NCBI GenBank assembly: GCA_001600615.1
Contig: BCKK01000011.1
Location: forward strand, 186,001-250,000
Direction: 5' to 3'
Source: Dioszegia crocea
Lineage: Eukaryota; Basidiomycota; Tremellomycetes; Tremellales; Bulleribasidiaceae
DNA length: 64,000 bases
Positions 1-11,092 of this stretch are shown one piece after another. Positions within the stretch are counted from its first letter, which is position 1; every line of letters begins with the position of its first letter. The position numbers and the translations under genes are program-made. Below the pieces are notes generated by a model. The model was not told the origin of the DNA. It saw only the letters and a list, made by a program, of their open reading frames with translations, and did no database searches.

Positions 1-318
1 GCCGAAGGAGGGATGAGCCAGAGCGTAGGCGAGAATCAGATCGAGATTCGGAACGTCGCCGAAGGGATGATGACGGTGGACGTAGGGACAGAGGTGAAAG
101 AAGTGAACGACGAGAAAGGGACGAGAGCGAGGATAAGGTTGAGCCGCGTAAGAGAGCCCTAGAGGGTGAGTAGACATTTGTGTTGCGCTGATGAGTCAGA
201 GCTTTTACCTGAAACCCGAGAGACTTCGCCTGGATCAAGCAAACGTCCCAAGATTGATCGTGGAAAGTTGGGCATGAGGTCGTTTATTAGTATCAAGGGG
301 GCGAGCGGGAGATCATAG
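1..318 (+). CDS. C-terminal end of an RE/RD-rich protein (5' truncated)
   Basis: This is the 3' end of a plus-strand gene that begins before the window. The first visible exon (to 165) is read in frame 3 and is almost entirely Arg, Glu, Asp and Ser, as in the charged tails of pre-mRNA processing or mRNA export factors. An intron at 166-199 has a GTGAGT donor and a GCTGAT branch followed by CAG. The last exon (200-318) encodes about 40 residues ending in GKLGMRSFISIKGASGRS and a TAG. The intron is only 34 nt, short for this genome, so the junction is less certain than elsewhere. No catalytic domain is visible, so I give no specific function; a nuclear RNA-processing role is an inference from composition alone. 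Confidence 0.55.
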
Positions 319-752
319 TAGAGGTCGAAGTTGCACTGCATGTAGCGTGTGGTTACTATATACGAATTCTTCGCAAGTACAGCGAATTACCTCAACTCTA
401 CCGTGAAGTCGCTTAGCAATTGCAGCAGGACTCTGGTGACATCTGCGCGGCACAGCACACGTTCAGAGCTTGATATGCCGAACGCGGTTTCTGCAGGAAA
501 AGTTCAACGGTCAAGTATTGACCCAAAGACAGTATTGGTCTTTAGGGGAAGTTCTCGCTCGACCTCATGGCAGGCCTCAGGTATCAACTTCGCGTCGAAA
601 GCCTGACGGATGTCGAAGTGACCCTGGGAAGTCTGGATGTAGATTTACCCCGTCAATAATCAGCAACACCCTAGACCCTGTCCATCCCATCCAAGCCCGC
701 GCCTTTGCGTTTCTAGAACTGCCATGCATCCTCCCAAACCCAAACTACCCCA
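319..752. other. Intergenic, convergent 3' ends
   Basis: This lies between the stop of the RE/RD-rich gene and the stop of eL43. Open frames here are short and lack any recognisable domain. I see no gene. Confidence 0.5.
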
Positions 753-1455
753 TTATGCCTCTCCGACTTCTCGCAGACGCCTGATGGTAGATCGAACGGT
801 AGCGGCAGATGGTGTGCCAAAGGTGTATGCTCCGCCAGCGTAAACTTTTCGGCAGGGCTTGCACTTCCAAATACCGACTGCTGTCCTCTTGACTGCGTTC
901 TAATATGTCAGTGCCGTCTTGACATTCAAGGGGGACATGACTCACCTTGCCGCAGTTAGGGCAAGCGTATCGCGAGTGCTGGGTGATTTCCATCTTCTTC
1001 ACGCTGAGGAGTCAGCTAATGTCTGGCAAAGGCTGCGACACGACTCACGTCTTACGGAGCGAAGCACCATAACGGGTACCGTACTTTCCGGTCACACCAA
1101 CCTTCTTTGTTCGCTTGGTCTGAGGGGTCAGTTGGGTCTGGATAGGGCAAAGCTTAGGGGCAGCAGAGCAGAGCAGGACGAAGGGTTCGTAGTGTTGATT
1201 AGGCGATAAGGCGATACTTGTCGATGTCGAATCGGCGAGCAATGACTCTCCTCTCCCTCCTGATCAACGCCTTACTCCTCCAGCAATCTCCATGGCCATC
1301 CTCAACCCTCGCCAGCCTATCCTGTAATCACAATCCCACCGTCCTATTCGCCTACACCCTCCGCCACGCATTGTCGGTAATATCGATATCGTCCGTCGAT
1401 AGCCCTTGCCCTGCTCTGTCCTGCTGCCCTATCGTGTAGAAGCGCAGCTCACCAT
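753..1455 (-). CDS. RPL43: 60S ribosomal protein eL43 (L37a)
   Basis: This is a structural component of the large cytosolic ribosomal subunit. Four exons on the minus strand (1455-1453, 1119-1049, 1003-946, 899-753) join to exactly 92 residues, the usual eL43 length. The first exon is only the ATG, followed directly by GTGAG; the first intron is 333 nt. The protein starts [19 protein letters not shown]. It carries the zinc-ribbon pairs CPNCGK and CKPC, then the [22 protein letters not shown] segment typical of the family, shown here only as landmarks of the C-terminal half. An intron immediately after the start codon is common in fungal ribosomal protein genes. The gene is divergent from the GTP cyclohydrolase gene and shares the 1456-1806 promoter region with it. 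Confidence 0.95.
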
Positions 1456-1806
1456 TTTGTCGAGTTGGATATACCTTGAAGGATAGACTGCAAGCTCACT
1501 ATGCAAAGTTGCAGATAACGCGCCAGGAGCCAAGCGGGGATAGCCGGGAAAGTCCGCCAGAGGGGGAGTGTGGCACTTGGTTTAACCGTCGGATTTAAGC
1601 ATCTCGTGAGGGAGGTGGTTCTTATCGCCGATACTTCCGTGACTCCGTTCGGGGATAGCCGCTCCGGTTGCCCCCAGCCCGAGTCGTCCTAGCCTTGCCT
1701 TACCCTTCGCTTCGCTTCGATAACAACACAGAAGCCCTATCTCACATACACAGCCAAGCCAAGCACTTGAACCCCAACACACACGTTCATCCGCCAAACC
1801 TCAGCA
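1456..1806. promoter_or_regulatory. Divergent promoter region eL43 / GTP cyclohydrolase I
   Basis: About 350 bases separate two divergent start codons. The half near 1807 is rich in CCAA and pyrimidines, like a 5' leader. No clear TATA box is visible. Confidence 0.4.
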
Positions 1807-3379
1807 ATGTCTTCCGACCCAAACCCCAACGCTCCTTCATCCACTTCACCCCGACTCCCACGTTCCATCCCTCGGGCCCGCCAACCCCAAGCTTCACCCA
1901 ACTTCGATAACCTCTCTGCATTGTCCGAATCATCCACTGGATCATGGGAGAAGGGTCGGTTATTGGCCTCTCGAAGTCCTACTTCCGGCACGTTCCCTCT
2001 AGCCGATATGGAATCTCAATCTACGCCCGGTTCCAGCTCTAATCCGAGCGGGTTAGCCAGATCCCGCCTGAGTCAAGATGACCAGGCACCTTATCCCCAA
2101 CCTGATACTTCCCGCTCTGGACCCAACGCTACTACCCTCTCAACCGAACCTATCCGTCCTAATCACATCAACCTCCCCCTGGCGCCCATCTACCCCCGAC
2201 AGCAACGCGAAGGTTATGGCTTCCGCCCTTCTTCCGGCGCGTCAACACCTACTGCTGGTGGGATGCAACTGTCCCTTCAGCCTCCTGCAGAGTCATCTTC
2301 GTCCGCGCAGTTTGGCGCCGCTTCTACAAACGCACGTGCTAGGTCGCGTCAGCAGAGAGGGGATGATGAGGAGGGTCAGGATGACTTTGATCATATGCCT
2401 GATGGACAGAGTATGGAGGCGCTGCGGGAAGACATCAAGGGGGAATTGATCAAGTCGGGGATTATCGAGATTGGCGGTCAGGGCCAAGGGATTGCAGATG
2501 AAGAAGGATTGGGATGGCCAGGTGAGCTATTTCGAATCTTTAAGTATGGGCCAACCTGACCCACAGCCAAATCCACAAAGAAACGCCTACATTCATCCCA
2601 ATCTGAAGCTCAGGCCAACCTCGAAGTCCTCTCCACGGCCATCCGGACTGTTTTGCAATGTATCGGTGAAGATCCCTCCCGAGAGGGACTCTTACGCACG
2701 CCAGAACGTTACGCCAAGGCCCTAATGTGGATGACGAAGGGTTACGAAGAGCGCCTGACGGATGTGATTAACGATGCGGTGTTTGCGGAGGATCATGATG
2801 AGATGGTAATTGTGAGGGATATCGATGTTTTTAGTCTGTGTGAACATCACTTGGTTCCATTCACCGGCAAGGTTAGTGATTTCGTCTGCTGAATGTAGAG
2901 CTTTAGCTGATGGGTCAGATCTCCATTGGGTATATCCCCAATAAGCTTGTCTTGGGCTTGTCGAAACTAGCCCGTATTGCCGAGACTTTCGCTAGGCGGT
3001 TGCAGGTCCAAGAGAGGTTGACGAAGCAAGTCGCCTTGGCGGTGGAAGAGGCAATCAGGCCGAGGGGTGTCGCAGTGGTCATGGAGGCGCAGTAAGTTCT
3101 TTCGCTGGGTCCGGTGTTGGATTCAACTTTCCATCCTCGACTTGAGCTCTGCTGATATCCACAGCCACATGTGCATGTCCATGCGCGGTGTCCAAAAGCC
3201 CGGAGCGACGACAGTGACCAGTACCATGCTGGGTTGTTTCCGTACCCAGCAAAAGACAAGGGAAGAGGTAGGTCCCCCATCTAGACTGGATACGTTGACT
3301 GTAAGCAATCAGAGGTCAAAGCTGACTTGTATAGTTCCTCACCCTCATCAGAACCCCCAGTGCAGCCAAGCACTTCTAA
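1807..3379 (+). CDS. FOL2: GTP cyclohydrolase I
   Basis: The enzyme converts GTP to dihydroneopterin triphosphate, the first step of folate and pterin synthesis, as a cytosolic homodecamer. Five exons (1807-2521, 2567-2871, 2919-3091, 3165-3267, 3335-3379) give 446 residues. The first 240 or so are Ser/Pro-rich and probably disordered. The catalytic domain follows, with [15 protein letters not shown], the zinc and active-site motif [40 protein letters not shown] and [13 protein letters not shown]. It ends at [14 protein letters not shown]. The domain is complete and the key Cys and His residues are present. The long N-terminal extension compared with bacterial enzymes is normal for fungi, though this one is on the long side. 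Confidence 0.95.
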
Positions 3380-3712
3380 TCTCGTTTTAACGATTGCTTG
3401 TATATAGCGTGTGCGGATTGACTATGTGAGATTGATCTACAGGTCTCAACGCCTTTGTCTGGTCATGTTGTACATTACTTTAACATCAATAATGCATTCC
3501 ACTGCCCCCAAACCTGAGTTCTGCTTCTGCTATTGCAATCTATGATCCCTGTTATTGAATGTCTATTCATACAATGCTTTCTGTCTACTTCTATACCTGA
3601 ATTTCTATCTAATCCCCCAGCAAGACCAAGCTGGACATGGCTACAAGCTCGAGCAACCCCTCCTTGACCCGCAATCTCACTCCACCCTGACTCATCCCGA
3701 TCCCCTACCCTT
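3380..3712. other. Intergenic, convergent 3' ends
   Basis: These are the 3' flanks of the GTP cyclohydrolase and bZIP genes. No gene is seen. Confidence 0.5.
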
Positions 3713-5860
3713 CTACCTCACTCCGTCCCCTCCTCCCTGATCACCCCCCGCCTCTCTCCCATCCCTTTCTTCCGACCCCATCTTCTTCCCCCGCGCCCCG
3801 CCCGCCTCAGCCACTGCCCTAGCCCCGACCGCCCTCTGCGCCATCATAATAACATTCTTCAACTTATCCACCACGTCCGGATCGACCCCCGCCAGCCCTC
3901 CCTCCCCTGCACTATCCACCAATTTCTGCATAACAGCCGCCAGTTGATCCCTCGTATCCACCTTTAACGCCTTCATCATATCCCCCGTCACATCTCCTCC
4001 TGCCCCACTACCACTCCTCGACCCAGACCCTTCGGAAGCTGACGAAGGTGGAACAGGTACATCTTCAATTGGCAAGAAGAGATCTTCATCTTCCATCTCC
4101 GGATCGATAAAGTCTTCTTCATCCCCACCTGCACCTCTCGTCGAGTCTGCCGGCGTCTCCTGATCATACCCCCCATCATTCTCCATTCCTCCATTCTGAT
4201 CATACTCATCATGCTGATCAAACCCCTGATCATCCTCAGGCGGTCCAGACCTCGTCCGTGATCGTGATCGCCCACGCTTCTGTCGCTTGGCCACCGGCGT
4301 CGTCTCGTCGTCTTCCCCTTCCTCGCCTTCCGCACCCTCAACCTCAGGCTCCCTCTCCCCATCCGTATCGCTACCCCGATGAGGCGACGTCTCCGGCTCA
4401 AAGTCCCCATCCGCCTCTTCATCCTCCATACTGTCCATATTCATAAACATGTTGAAATCAAATTCGGCTTCTGGGACATGGTTGCTGTTGTCCATGCTGC
4501 CCAGATCATTATTGAACATGCCCATATTGGGCGTATCGGGGAATAAAGAGTAGTTGAAATTGGTTTGGAAAGGGAAGGGCATCGGTGCGGCTGCGGGTGC
4601 AGTAGGAATTGGGGGCTGGGGAAGGTATGGCCGAGAACCGCTGTCGAATTGAGACGGAGCGAGATTTGGAGTCATTCCCGAGCCCTCTAACCCGACAGGT
4701 GGAGGAGTGGGTTCGGGGGAGTATGACTGTCTGGCAGAGTACGATTGTCTCGATGGCATATGAAGTCCAGAAGACCGAATGACTCGCCTCATCTCTTCGA
4801 CCCTTACAATCAGCCAATATCCCACTAGCTCGACGACTGACTCACTCTCGCTCTAATCGCTCACACTTTTCCGTCAATTCAACCACCTCCAACTCCTTCC
4901 TCGCCAACGCCTCCGTCGCCTCTTCTAGCGCAGTCTGCTTCTTCTGCCGACTTGCCATGGCGCTCTGCTTATTCCGCTCCCTACGCCGCTCTTGCTTCTC
5001 TTCTTTAGTCAGGGCAAGTCGCGAGCCCGGACCACTGGTCGGTTTAGGTATGGGCTGAGCGGGTGACGCAGCAGCTTGGGGCGAAGCAGAGTATTGATCG
5101 TTGCGATCATATCGATTTGGGGGAAGAGGGCGTTCAGGTTCTTTATCCCGAGCTCGTTTTTTGCCCTTATCACCAATATCACCTGATGTCGAGCCATAAC
5201 TGCGCTGATTTTGTCCCCCTTGACCCTGTCCCTGCCCCTGCTGAGACGCAAGTAACGCCTGCAAAGCCTGCCCCACTACCCGCTCCCTCTGTCCCTGCGT
5301 ATCCTGCTGCTGCTGTTGCTGCTGCTGAGCGATCCCTTCAAACATCCCCGTAGTCTCCAAAGCAGCCCGTACAGCCTCCATCCCCGGCTGATTCAACGCC
5401 GCCAACACGCGCATGAGCTCATTCTGCGGCATCGGCATAGGTGGGCGTGATATTCGCCCGGAGCGAGTCTGTTGGATTGGCGTAGATGGCATGAGGCCCT
5501 GGGAGTACTGAGATTGGGCATTGTTGGAGTTTTGCATGAGAATATCATAGAAGGGGGTGGTGAGTTGAGAGGCGGGGGTGGAAGTGGCTGCAGTGGCTGC
5601 TCGTGAAAAGCCAGAATGGCCGAACATCTGATCTAGAGATAAGGCCGTTGTATTGGCTTCGGCAGTGGAGTTCTGTACATCAGTATAAGGATATCAGATG
5701 AAGAGGGACTTACTTGGTGTAGATTATTCCCAAGCCCTTGACCTAGATTCTGCATGAATTGGTTCTGGCCATTGGAAGCCGTACCTGCCAGAGCAGAAAT
5801 GAGCAGCTCGAGTGGGCCTTGACCCAGCGGCTGCTGTGGCTGATGGCCGTTGGTATTCAT
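3713..5860 (-). CDS. bZIP transcription factor
   Basis: This is a probable nuclear DNA-binding regulator of 687 residues from three exons (5860-5714, 5672-4846, 4802-3713). The ATG at 5860 is the first good start. The N-terminal third is Gln/Ser/Pro-rich and includes a run of eight Gln. The basic region around residues 280-300 (ERRRERNKQSAMASRQKK) has the N-x7-R spacing of bZIP proteins and runs into a leucine-zipper-like coiled coil (LEEATEALARKELEVVEL). The last intron falls inside the zipper. The C-terminal half is acidic and low-complexity, with stretches such as DEEDFIDPEMEDEDLFLPIEDV that could activate transcription. I cannot assign it to a named family such as Gcn4, Yap or Hac1. Confidence 0.85.
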
Positions 5861-6940
5861 GACGACGCGTAGGTCGCTGGGACTCAGCAAAAGGAATGGG
5901 AAATAGTCAGAGGCGAATCTCTCGGATCTCTAATCTCTGATCTCGCTGGAGCCAACAACAAGTGACGCGTCCGACTACTTTCCCACGGTAGACGCGACTC
6001 GGCGACGGCATCAAATCCTAGCGGGGCGGACCTGTGACGCTCGAAACTGCTCCCTGGTATAAGAAGCTCCAACTGCTGTGCATCTATCCCTATCCTTGTT
6101 CGCCTCCTCCCCTCCTCGCCTCCCTCCCCTCCCCCTTCCCCCCACTCTCCACGTATATATAATGCGCGGGAGATTGGAGAACAGGCCCCTCAGGCCTCCA
6201 TAACTCTTCCCTTCTAATCTTCACTCAATCTTGTAAGTTTCCCCCCTTTCCCCCTTCCCACTTCACTCCCCCGCCCCACCCCTGGCAACGATGATCATAT
6301 GTCGCCCCAGTCCTATATTGTAACATGAGGACCGACTAGGAATCCAAACATCCGCTACTGAGCCTTTTTCATCCTTCCGCTTCTTGCCCCCAATTCCCCT
6401 CTGCAGATTTTCAACCCTCCTTTCAACCCTCTTCTCCGTATACGTGCTGACACTTGTCAGTCCTCACGAAGGCCGAGCCTCGACTCGTCTTGACCTGCCG
6501 CCAGGCTAATCCTTTGATTCTCCTAGAGAAAGCACTCGTAAGTCTCGCCTCTGAACGTTTCTTGCATCTTACTTCACCCCTTAACAATGTTCACTCTGAA
6601 CGCCGCACGGCGACCCGCCTTACCTCTCCCCATCCCCCTTCCTCTTACTATCCCGCACACTTCCACCCACCGAGCAACGCCTCTTGATGAATTTTTACAT
6701 TCCATGCTAAAACTGACCTCCTCGCGGGGCTTGAAGATCATACTGTACATCTAAGAACGGCCTTCTGAGGGCTTGCTCCTGTCCCCTTCTTTCCACCTTC
6801 TACCGTTCCCAAGAATTCTTTGGAGAAGAGTGGCTGATGATTATAGAGCTCCAAGCGCGCTACCCGCCGTCGCTCGTCCCCTTCCTCGCCGACCTGCGCC
6901 CTCTGCCTCGTGTCGACGCGCCAACTCATGGAGTCTCGTC
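5861..6940. promoter_or_regulatory. Divergent promoter and long spliced-looking 5' leader of the phospholipase C gene
   Basis: The region contains a TATA-like TATATATAA at 6154-6162 and pyrimidine-rich tracts before and after it. There are several intron-like signals: a donor GTAAGT near 6232, a branch and acceptor GCTGACACTTGTCAG ending near 6461, a donor GTAAGTCTCG near 6537, and GCTGATGATTATAG near 6845. Together they suggest a spliced 5' untranslated leader for the plus-strand gene. A short open frame beginning with the ATG at 6587 (about 58 codons) is also present, but it resembles no protein I know. Confidence 0.35.
6154..6162 (+). promoter_or_regulatory. TATA box candidate
   Basis: TATATATAA lies about 70 bases upstream of the first intron-like donor of the putative phospholipase C leader. 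Confidence 0.4.
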
Positions 6941-9292
6941 ATGTCTGCGCCAATCCCTCTTCCCTCCCCGCTCGTCAGGGGGGTGCCCATGCTCAAGATT
7001 TCGAGTAAGAAGATGAAGCAGGTGATTATGAGGTTGGATGATGGGTGTATTACTTGGGCCGGGTCGAGCAACTCCAAAGGTCAGTTGCAAGCTTGCCTAC
7101 CTCTCGGCCACCAGCTGACTCTGCAGTGCCCATCAACCAAATCCGCGAACTCCGCCTTGGTCAACCACCCAACGACGCCGCGCTTACCTCTTCACGGTGG
7201 ATCACAATCGTCTACGTCCGCGCCAAAGAGTGGAAGATCCTCCACATGATCTCACTCACTGACGACGTTCACGATCACTGGGTAGGCACCCTTCGCACCC
7301 TCGTGGCCGAGACGAGCGACCGCGCCGTTGCCGAGATCACCCCATCTGATCCTGACCTCATCTGGATCCGACAACTCTGGCCAGCTGGCAGTAATGTCAT
7401 CGACATGAACACGGCGATGGGGTTATGTCGGAGTATAGGGCTTGTAGTCCCCAAGTCTGTACAGATGAATTGCAAGGTGAGCTAGTTCTTCAGTACTCTC
7501 TCCTGGTCCAAGCTAACTCCTCAGGCCTCTCTTGACATGTCGGACTTTCGTCAACTCATCAAAGAGGCTCAAACCCGACCCGAGCTCGAAGTGCTCTTTG
7601 TCCAACTTTCAGACAACGGACCACTTGATCAACCCAAGGTTGAACGTTTCCTTTCCTCCACTCAGAAGATCACCGATCCCCAGGCGGCGGCTAGAATATT
7701 TACAACCTATGCACTACCCGATTCTTCATCCACATGGTCCATTGATTCCCTCTCCAACTTTTTGTCGAGCCAAGACAACGTGCCCGCGCGCAAAATGGAC
7801 ATGACGCGCCCGCTACCCGAGTACTTCATCTCGAGCTCCCACAATACCTACCTTGTCGGAGAGCAGTGGCGCGGGGAGAGCACGGTCGAGGGTTATATCC
7901 GGGTCTTGTTGGCTGGTTGTCGATGTGTTGAACGTAAGTTTTGCACTACACGGCAGTGGGGTTTAAGCTTACTTCCTAGTCGATTGTCACGATGGCGAAA
8001 CCGAACCTGAAGTCTACCACAAACTCACCCTGACCTCCCGAGTGACAGTCCGAGAGATTTGCAAAGCCATCAACAAATACGCCTTTGTCTCTTCACCATA
8101 CCCCATCATCCTCTCTGCAGAGATTCACTGTAATCTCGCACAACAGGCCCACATGGCCAAGACGATGCGGGAAATCTTTGGCGAAAAACTCGTCACATAC
8201 CCAATCGACAACGAGGATCGACCTCACCTCCCATCCCCTACCGACCTCCTCAATCGAGTCTTATTCAAGGCCAAACCTAAATCTGCTCCATCCCCTACGT
8301 CCACCTCCAACCCCTTATCCCTCTCCCCTCCTACCACCCCTTATCGCGATACCTACTTTGATCCCAACGCCGTCATTGGATCAAGCGATACCGAATCTGA
8401 TTCCGCGTCCAAATTGACAAAGCTCGTCCGTCGAATCAGCTTTGGCGCCAGTGTCAGTTCTGACTCCACATCCAGCTCATCAGCTTCGGGTCAATCGCCC
8501 GGTCTGCCCAAAAAGGCATTCTCGGACGATTTGAAGGAACTCCTCGTTTACACTGCCGGTGTAAAGTACAATGGCTTTTCCAAACTCAACGACTATAAAC
8601 CCCATCAGCAATTCTCCGTCTCCGACCGAACAGCCGAACGGATCTTACGAGACAACAAGTCTGACTGGGTTAAACATAACACGACGCACCTCACGCGTAT
8701 CTACCCAAAAGGCGCCCGACTCAATTCGGGAAATTACGATCCCCGACCGGCCTGGTCGGCTGGTAATCAACTCGTAGCCTTAAATTGGCAGACGATCGAT
8801 CAGGGTACAATCCTAAATCACGCTTTATTTGCCGATACGCCAGGATATGTCCTTAAACCCTTGGCACTACGTACCAAAATGGCTGAAATGCCTATTGTTG
8901 CTAGGGTCCGATTTACGATTATATCGGCGCAGAGATTACCACTTTCTGCGTCTGACCTTTACGTCGAAGGTCAGATTAATGAGAAGGAGCATGAGACAAA
9001 GGTTGTCAAGGGGACATCGATGGCTCCGGCTTGGAATGAGGTATTTGAATGGACAATCAATACTGTGCCGTCATTGTTGGAATTGACATTTGTGAGGTTG
9101 GAAATTAAGGCTAAGGGGGTGGGAGGTGGGAAAGGGTTGGGAGGTGGGACGGTGGGTCAATGGACTAGACCAATCGCTGCTGCCCCGAGAGGATATCATT
9201 ATCTCCCACTTTATGATGAGCTGTTTAGTAAGTATGTGTTTGCGACGCTGTTTGTTAGAGTTGAGGTGGATATTGTCGAGGTGAAGAAGTAG
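6941..9292 (+). CDS. PLC1: Phosphoinositide-specific phospholipase C, delta type
   Basis: The enzyme cleaves PIP2 to IP3 and diacylglycerol and acts at the plasma membrane. Exons 6941-7079, 7127-7476, 7525-7933 and 7980-9292 give 736 residues if the ATG at 6941 is used. Domain order is a PH domain (about 10-130), an EF-hand-like region, the X half of the barrel from about residue 245, a Ser-rich linker, the Y half from about residue 470, and a C2 domain at about 600-735. All catalytic positions of the family are visible: His-Asn in SSSHNTYL, Glu and Asp in VELDCHDG, His in VYHKL, and Glu in SAEIHC. The usual Trp of the DCWDG motif is His here. The N-terminus is the least certain part. An out-of-frame ATG at 6928 overlaps the start, and upstream coding exons cannot be excluded. 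Confidence 0.9.
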
Positions 9293-9565
9293 GGCAAGGG
9301 AGTGAGGGGCAAATATGTTCATTTGGTTTATTATAACGTTCTAGATGGTTTGGGTTGTATATAGATTATTCTTTCTCTTTTGGGTTGTATATAGTCCAAA
9401 GCCTTATGTATGAGCTCAATGATCAAATCCATCCCGAAGTGGGACCGAAAAATGTAACTCACTATATCCTAGCGATTCACGTCCGCTCGAATTCAACCCC
9501 ACCTAACCTCACTCCGCCCCACCAAATCCCTTTTCCTCTTCCCCTGCACTTCCTGCCTGCACACC

Positions 9566-9853
9566 CTACAACTCGTACTTCTCCCTAACCTCCTTAACGA
9601 CTTCCCCACCCCTCTGACGGATAACCTGTCCTAACCACTCCCCCCTCTTATACGCCACACGCGGATCCACAAGCCTCCAGACTTCCCACCCGACAGCCCG
9701 CCAGTCCACCTCCAGGACATCCACCTTGGACAACTCGGCCCAGGTTAGGTCAAACCCGTACGCCTTTTTGAATTCGGCTTGGAGGGATGGGAAGGAGAAG
9801 TAGAAGAGGATGGAGGTGAAGAGGAGGACGAAGAGGGTAGGGCGGGATGTCAT
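9566..9853 (-). CDS. Small protein with N-terminal membrane segment
   Basis: This is a single-exon gene of 95 residues that I do not recognise. It begins with a strongly hydrophobic segment (residues 6-25, LFVLLFTSILFYFSFPSL) that could be a signal peptide or a membrane anchor. A compact charged, Trp-containing region follows (FDLTWAELSKVDVLEVDW). The protein ends in KYEL, which resembles, but is not, a canonical KDEL/HDEL ER-retrieval signal. It is convergent with PLC1, 273 bases away. Codon use and the intact frame support a real gene. Confidence 0.6.
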   Translation of the reverse strand: MTSRPTLFVLLFTSILFYFSFPSLQAEFKKAYGFDLTWAELSKVDVLEVDWRAVGWEVWRLVDPRVAYKRGEWLGQVIRQRGGEVVKEVREKYEL

Positions 9854-10592
9854 TTTTGAAAGGTGGGTTTAGGGTTGGGTAGGCTTGGGTCTTGGTTGTT
9901 GGCTGTTGGTGGGTCTGTTTCTTATTTCCCTTTGGTGTTGGCGTAGAGTGTGATGGAAGGAAAGAGAAGGCTGAGCTTCGGAGAATTTAGGTTGTTGTTG
10001 ACGTTTGATGGCGGCAGGCCACGTGGCACCTCCAGCTCCCCAAGAAACGAAGAGAATCGAATTGGCCCTTGCCTCTCTTACCATTCTGTGTCTACACAAC
10101 TATGGTCAATGATAATTCTCCGTCGGCCGAGCTGACAGGTCAGAGATACCGCTCATACTGACCTGGCTGAGTGGAGTTCTGTCAAATCTCGGCCACAGGC
10201 CAGAGTCTTAGATCCTAGGCACATTAACTCACGTTTGCCAATACCGGTCCGTATCGAAACTTGCATCGCACGCTACGCTCAGTCTCCCTGGCATCTGTAG
10301 CTACTGATATCTCATCTGACAGTATCTCGTCATGACGAGGCAAATCGCCAAAGCGATGGAGATGGGTGCATTGTGCGCTGTGGAACAAGGCTTCGACCGC
10401 AAACCGATCATCGGCTGTCCTCAATCGCCAAATCCCTGTTGCTCGCCGCTTCATCCCGATGCTTACTATCTGATACTCCAGACCAAGCTGTATTCCTGCG
10501 TCTGGTCTCGAAGAGAGATGATCCAGACGGGCATATGTCGCTCAACGCGTTGGCTTACCGAGCAGTGCTTTCCAACAGTATAACAGAAGCAA

Positions 10593-10769
10593 ATGTCAGT
10601 TTTAGCAGCAGTCGGTTTGCCAGTGGTTGTCGCCGTGAGCCTATACGTGGTGATCTTCACAATACTGTACGTGGCACTGATCTTCTACGCGTTGCAGTCC
10701 GCCCCTGGGCAGAAGCTGTACGCAGCTCGGCCGGTGGCGCAAGTGGACTCCTTTGATGTGGCTCCATGA
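10593..10769 (+). CDS. Possible 58-residue single-pass membrane protein
   Basis: ATG at 10593 to TGA at 10769 encodes MSVLAAVGLPVVVAVSLYVV followed by more hydrophobic residues (IFTILYVALIFYAL), giving one strong membrane-spanning helix. A short polar tail ends in DSFDVAP. An in-frame TAA lies four codons upstream. The hydrophobic run is unusually long for chance, but there is no homologue I know. It could equally be the last exon of a larger gene, since AG sites precede it. Confidence 0.3.
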   Translation: MSVLAAVGLPVVVAVSLYVVIFTILYVALIFYALQSAPGQKLYAARPVAQVDSFDVAP

Positions 10770-10862
10770 GTCCATGGAGCTCGGGTCGAGATGGGTTGAA
10801 ACGCGTTCGAAAGCTCAGAACGCTTCTCGTTCAGGAGCATGGACCAAACACGTCAGGGTACT

Positions 10863-10875
10863 CCCCGTGTGGAGC
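10863..10875 (+). repeat. Promoter block shared with 13726-13738
   Basis: CCCCGTGTGGAGC is identical at both places. It sits in a longer similar stretch (AGAACGCTTCT, TTCAGG, then TCAAGGGATGT or TCAAAGGATGT). The distance to the following start codon is 230 bases here and 231 bases at the second site. Confidence 0.6.
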
Positions 10876-11092
10876 ACGCGTCAAGGGATGTACCGGTGAG
10901 TCTGCTTCTTATGCTTCATAGCTCCTGGATTCTTCCCATCGACAGAGTAGAAGAGAAGATACATAAGGGGAATACGCAGCACCCTTCAAATCTTCCTCAG
11001 CTCTTCAACAACCTTCCCCACGCACTACCACCCAAGCCCAGAACTTCGATCTGCACCCAAATCCAATCACCAAGACATCCATCGCCAACACC

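Larger units (their letters stand above)
9854..11092. other. 1.2-kb intergenic stretch
   Basis: The left part is the minus-strand promoter of the 95-residue protein. The middle holds a short membrane-protein frame (listed separately). The right part is the promoter of the 147-residue gene, with a block shared with 13.7 kb. No other gene can be supported. Confidence 0.4.

Noticed and set aside
6587..6763. 58-codon frame starting MFTLNAARR in the PLC1 leader
   Set aside because: It crosses likely leader introns and has no relatives that I know; kept only as a remark in the leader entry.
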